A program made the translations under genes and the position numbers. A DNA stretch of 7,944 bases. It comes from Pseudomonadota bacterium (GTDB taxonomy: Bacteria; Pseudomonadota; Alphaproteobacteria; Rhizobiales; Devosiaceae). This document shows positions 6,547-7,944 of the stretch, piece after piece; the stretch's first letter is position 1; each line of letters starts with the position of its first letter. A model generated the notes under the pieces. It saw only the letters and a program-made list of their open reading frames with translations. It made no database searches and was not told the DNA's origin. The stretch is from assembly GCA_023393475.1 (NCBI GenBank), contig JAEWLC010000002.1, positions 1 through 7,944 of the forward strand, given 5' to 3'.

Positions 6547-6610
6547 GAAAGGCTCAGCCGGAAACCAGTTCACTTCGCCCGGCACGCCTTTGTGACGCAT
6601 AGCTTTCGAC

Positions 6611-6614
6611 AGGG
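6611..6614 (+). promoter_or_regulatory. Ribosome binding site that decides the fxsA TTG start
   Basis: AGGG lies eight bases before a TTG at 6623, a normal spacing. The alternative GTG at 6632 would be 17 bases away. This favours the TTG start. Confidence 0.5.
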
Positions 6615-6622
6615 TTAGCCAT

Positions 6623-7072
6623 TTGGGCCGCGTGCTGTTTCTGGCATTTCTGCTGATCCCGCTCATCGAGATCGCGACTTTCATCGTGATCGGCAACGCG
6701 ATCGGGCTGTGGCCGACCCTGCTCGGCGTCGTCATCATGGCCGTGGCCGGATCGCTCCTGCTGCGCTACCAGGGCATCTCGATCGTCAACGACATCCGCG
6801 CCACCATGGGGCGGGGCGAACTGCCGGCGCGGTCCCTCGCCGACGGCATGATGATCGGCTTTGCCGGGGTGCTGTTGCTGACCCCGGGCTATTTCACCGA
6901 CCTCATCGGCCTGCTGCTGCTCATTCCGCCGGTCCGAACCGCGCTCTATTCCTGGCTGCGGTCACGGGTGAAGGTCGTCGCCACCGCGACCAGCGCCAGC
7001 TACGGGTACGAGCCGCGCCGGGTCGAGGACGACACGATCGAGCTCGATTCCGACGAGTGGCGGCCGCGCTGA
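6623..7072 (+). CDS. fxsA: FxsA family membrane protein
   Basis: A 149-residue inner-membrane protein. Hydrophobic segments lie at about 2-24, 27-47 and 74-101. The family landmarks are the glutamate within the first helix (LIPLIEIATF), GSLLLRYQG (43-51) and TPGYFTDLIGLLLLIPPVR (87-105). After these comes a short polar tail rich in acidic residues. E. coli FxsA was named for suppressing phage T7 exclusion by the F plasmid; its normal role is not known. The start is TTG, judged from the ribosome site; GTG at 6632 would shorten it by three residues. It is divergent from timA and 75 bases upstream of secB on the same strand, so co-transcription with secB is possible. Confidence 0.9.
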   Translation: MGRVLFLAFLLIPLIEIATFIVIGNAIGLWPTLLGVVIMAVAGSLLLRYQGISIVNDIRATMGRGELPARSLADGMMIGFAGVLLLTPGYFTDLIGLLLLIPPVRTALYSWLRSRVKVVATATSASYGYEPRRVEDDTIELDSDEWRPR

Positions 7073-7147
7073 GCGCTCGCGCGCTTGTGAGAGTGGGGCA
7101 AAAGTGCTAGCCAGCCCGCCGACTGAACGCACGAGGACCATCTAGAT

Positions 7148-7648
7148 ATGGCTGACGAGACCCCGGCCGGCGCGGCCAATGCCCCGACCAATGCTGCGAC
7201 GCCCCCCAGCTACAGCCTCGTGGGCCAGTATACCCGCGACCTGAGCTTCGAAAGCCCCGGCGCGCCGGGTTCGGTGCTGCTCGGCGGCGCCAATCCCAAG
7301 TTCGACCTCGGCATCAATGTCGGCGTCAAGAAGCAGGCCGAGGATCTCTACGCGGTCGAGCTCAACATCAAGGCCAAGGCCGAGCGCGACGCCAACGTGC
7401 TGTTCAATGTCGAGCTCGTCTATGGCGGCGTGTTCCGGGTGAAGAACGTCACCGAACAGCAGCTTCCGGGCCTGCTCATGGTCGAATGCCCGCGCATGAT
7501 CTTCCCGTTCGCCCGCCACGTCTTGGCGACCGTCGTCCAGCTCGGCGGCTTCCCGCCGCTGATGATGGAACCGGTGGACTTCACCGCGCTCTACCTGCAG
7601 AACCTCAAGGCCATGCAGGCCCAGCAGGCTCCGTCGACGACGAACTGA
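7148..7648 (+). CDS. secB: Protein-export chaperone SecB
   Basis: A 166-residue cytosolic chaperone that should form a tetramer, hold preproteins unfolded and deliver them to SecA at the Sec translocon. A flexible alanine- and proline-rich N-terminus (1-20) leads into GQYTRDLSFESP (26-37), followed by the strands of the SecB fold, MVECPRMIFPFARHV (111-125) and GGFPPLMMEPVDFTALYLQN (133-152). All are family hallmarks. The length is normal. An AGGA at 7134-7137, ten bases before the ATG, is an acceptable ribosome site. A clear intrinsic terminator follows the stop at 7675-7704. It lies downstream of fxsA and converges with the dnaQ-like gene, the arrangement recalled for Hyphomicrobiales. Confidence 0.96.
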   Translation: MADETPAGAANAPTNAATPPSYSLVGQYTRDLSFESPGAPGSVLLGGANPKFDLGINVGVKKQAEDLYAVELNIKAKAERDANVLFNVELVYGGVFRVKNVTEQQLPGLLMVECPRMIFPFARHVLATVVQLGGFPPLMMEPVDFTALYLQNLKAMQAQQAPSTTN

Positions 7649-7674
7649 GCCGACCGGGCAGTGCAATCGAATTG

Positions 7675-7704
7675 AGATCCCCGCGCAAGCGGGGATTTTC
7701 TTTT
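7675..7704 (+). terminator. Intrinsic terminator of secB
   Basis: A perfect 8-bp stem, ATCCCCGC (7677-7684) with GCGGGGAT (7689-7696), is closed by a GCAA tetraloop of the stable GNRA class. It is followed by TTTCTTTT. Weaker A-T and G-T pairs extend the base. It begins 26 bases after the secB stop. The stem closely resembles one arm of the repeat at 1351-1370, so it may derive from that repeat family. Confidence 0.85.
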
Positions 7705-7731
7705 GAGGGTGGATGCAGAGGTTCGTATCCG

Positions 7732-7744
7732 TGCGAAGGCAGGG
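7732..7744 (+). repeat. Partial copy of the IPAFAGMT-type repeat arm
   Basis: TGCGAAGGCAGGG is identical to bases 1356-1368 of the repeat arm upstream of the ABC transporter terminus. The flanking bases differ. It lies in the 89-base stretch between the secB terminator and the end of the convergent dnaQ-like gene, so it is probably a decayed fragment. Thirteen bases alone could be chance, but the position beside a repeat-like terminator stem supports a real remnant. Confidence 0.45.
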
Positions 7745-7793
7745 TCCCACACTCGGTGGTGAGTGGGAGGGATCGCCCTTGATGCAGGGGCCC

Positions 7794-7944
7794 CTACTCG
7801 GCCGCTACCGAGACTTCCGAGTATTTCACCCAGATGGCGTCGGCACCCAGCGTGCCGACCATTACAGCGTGCGCCTTGAGTTCGGCATCGCTGAGCCTCG
7901 GCGCCAGCGGCGCCCGCCCCGTCTTGGCGCCCGTCGTCCAGCTC
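7794..7944 (-). CDS. dnaQ: C-terminal end of probable DNA polymerase III epsilon subunit (partial)
   Basis: The minus strand is open from the window edge to a TAG at 7796-7794 and encodes the last 49 complete codons of a gene whose start lies beyond the window. The tail contains PLAPRLSDAELKAHAVMVG followed by TLGADAIWVKY. This matches my recollection of the C-termini of alphaproteobacterial epsilon proofreading subunits (PRLT..E..AH..FV..LG..AIW). That region contacts the polymerase alpha subunit, while the exonuclease motifs would lie outside the window. The convergent position after secB also fits the dnaQ-secB order known in Hyphomicrobiales. The call rests on a short tail plus gene order, so another gene is not excluded. 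Confidence 0.7.
   Translation of the reverse strand, partial: SWTTGAKTGRAPLAPRLSDAELKAHAVMVGTLGADAIWVKYSEVSVAAE

Noticed and set aside
5687..6595. A 302-residue plus-strand frame opposite timA
   Set aside because: timA carries a clear Tim44-like end and membrane helix in the other strand; this frame has no domain and reads through the divergent control region.
7072..7085. Small hairpin AGCGC-TCGCC-like after the fxsA stop
   Set aside because: The stem is only five pairs with no T-run, so it is not a credible terminator, and fxsA and secB may be co-transcribed.
7140..7147. ATCTAGAT palindrome directly before the secB ATG
   Set aside because: Eight bases is short enough to be chance, and there is no second copy or flanking symmetry to suggest an operator.
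7142..7750. A 202-residue minus-strand frame opposite secB
   Set aside because: It starts in repeat sequence (reading KKIPACAGIS) and runs antisense to a textbook SecB.

Overview
The window is GC-rich, densely coded chromosomal DNA. It looks like an alphaproteobacterium of the order Hyphomicrobiales (Rhizobiales), perhaps a Devosia-like genus; the genus is a guess from gene content and style. The best evidence is the right half: timA (Tim44-like), smr and an XRE regulator on the minus strand, divergent from fxsA and secB on the plus strand, with the 3' end of a gene that reads like dnaQ converging on secB. From memory, dnaQ-secB-fxsA-tim44-mltA-smr-xre-gyrB is a conserved block near the replication origin in this order.

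Layout. 1-155: a dispersed inverted repeat with 20-bp arms, then unassigned sequence. 156-1322 (+): a fold-type I PLP aminotransferase. 1323-1478: the gap between two convergent genes. It holds a second dispersed inverted repeat (IPAFAGMT type) and, at 1460-1475, a near-match to the ParB binding site parS. 1479-3206 (-): a complete ABC half-transporter with fused membrane and ATPase domains. 3207-3342: a divergent intergenic region. 3343-4794 (+): an amidase-signature hydrolase whose stop codon interlocks with that of the next gene. 4791-6475 (-): timA, smr and xre, read in that order as a likely operon, with smr and xre overlapping by ATGA. 6476-6622: a divergent control region with a perfect AT-rich palindrome. 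6623-7072 (+): fxsA with a TTG start. 7148-7648 (+): secB, followed by a GNRA-loop terminator. 7794-7944 (-): the C-terminal end of the dnaQ-like gene.

How the genes fit together. The right half has a protein-export and membrane flavour: a SecB chaperone, a membrane-anchored Tim44-like protein and an FxsA membrane protein, followed by a Smr-domain nucleic-acid protein and a small regulator. The left half (aminotransferase, exporter, amidase) is ordinary accessory metabolism and transport with no evident shared pathway.

I see no novel multi-gene system. The observations most worth checking are the parS-like site in an origin-proximal context, the absence of mltA and gyrB from their expected places, and the operator-like palindrome between timA and fxsA. 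No stretch over 300 bases lacks a gene. I saw no tRNA, rRNA, CRISPR array or insertion sequence.
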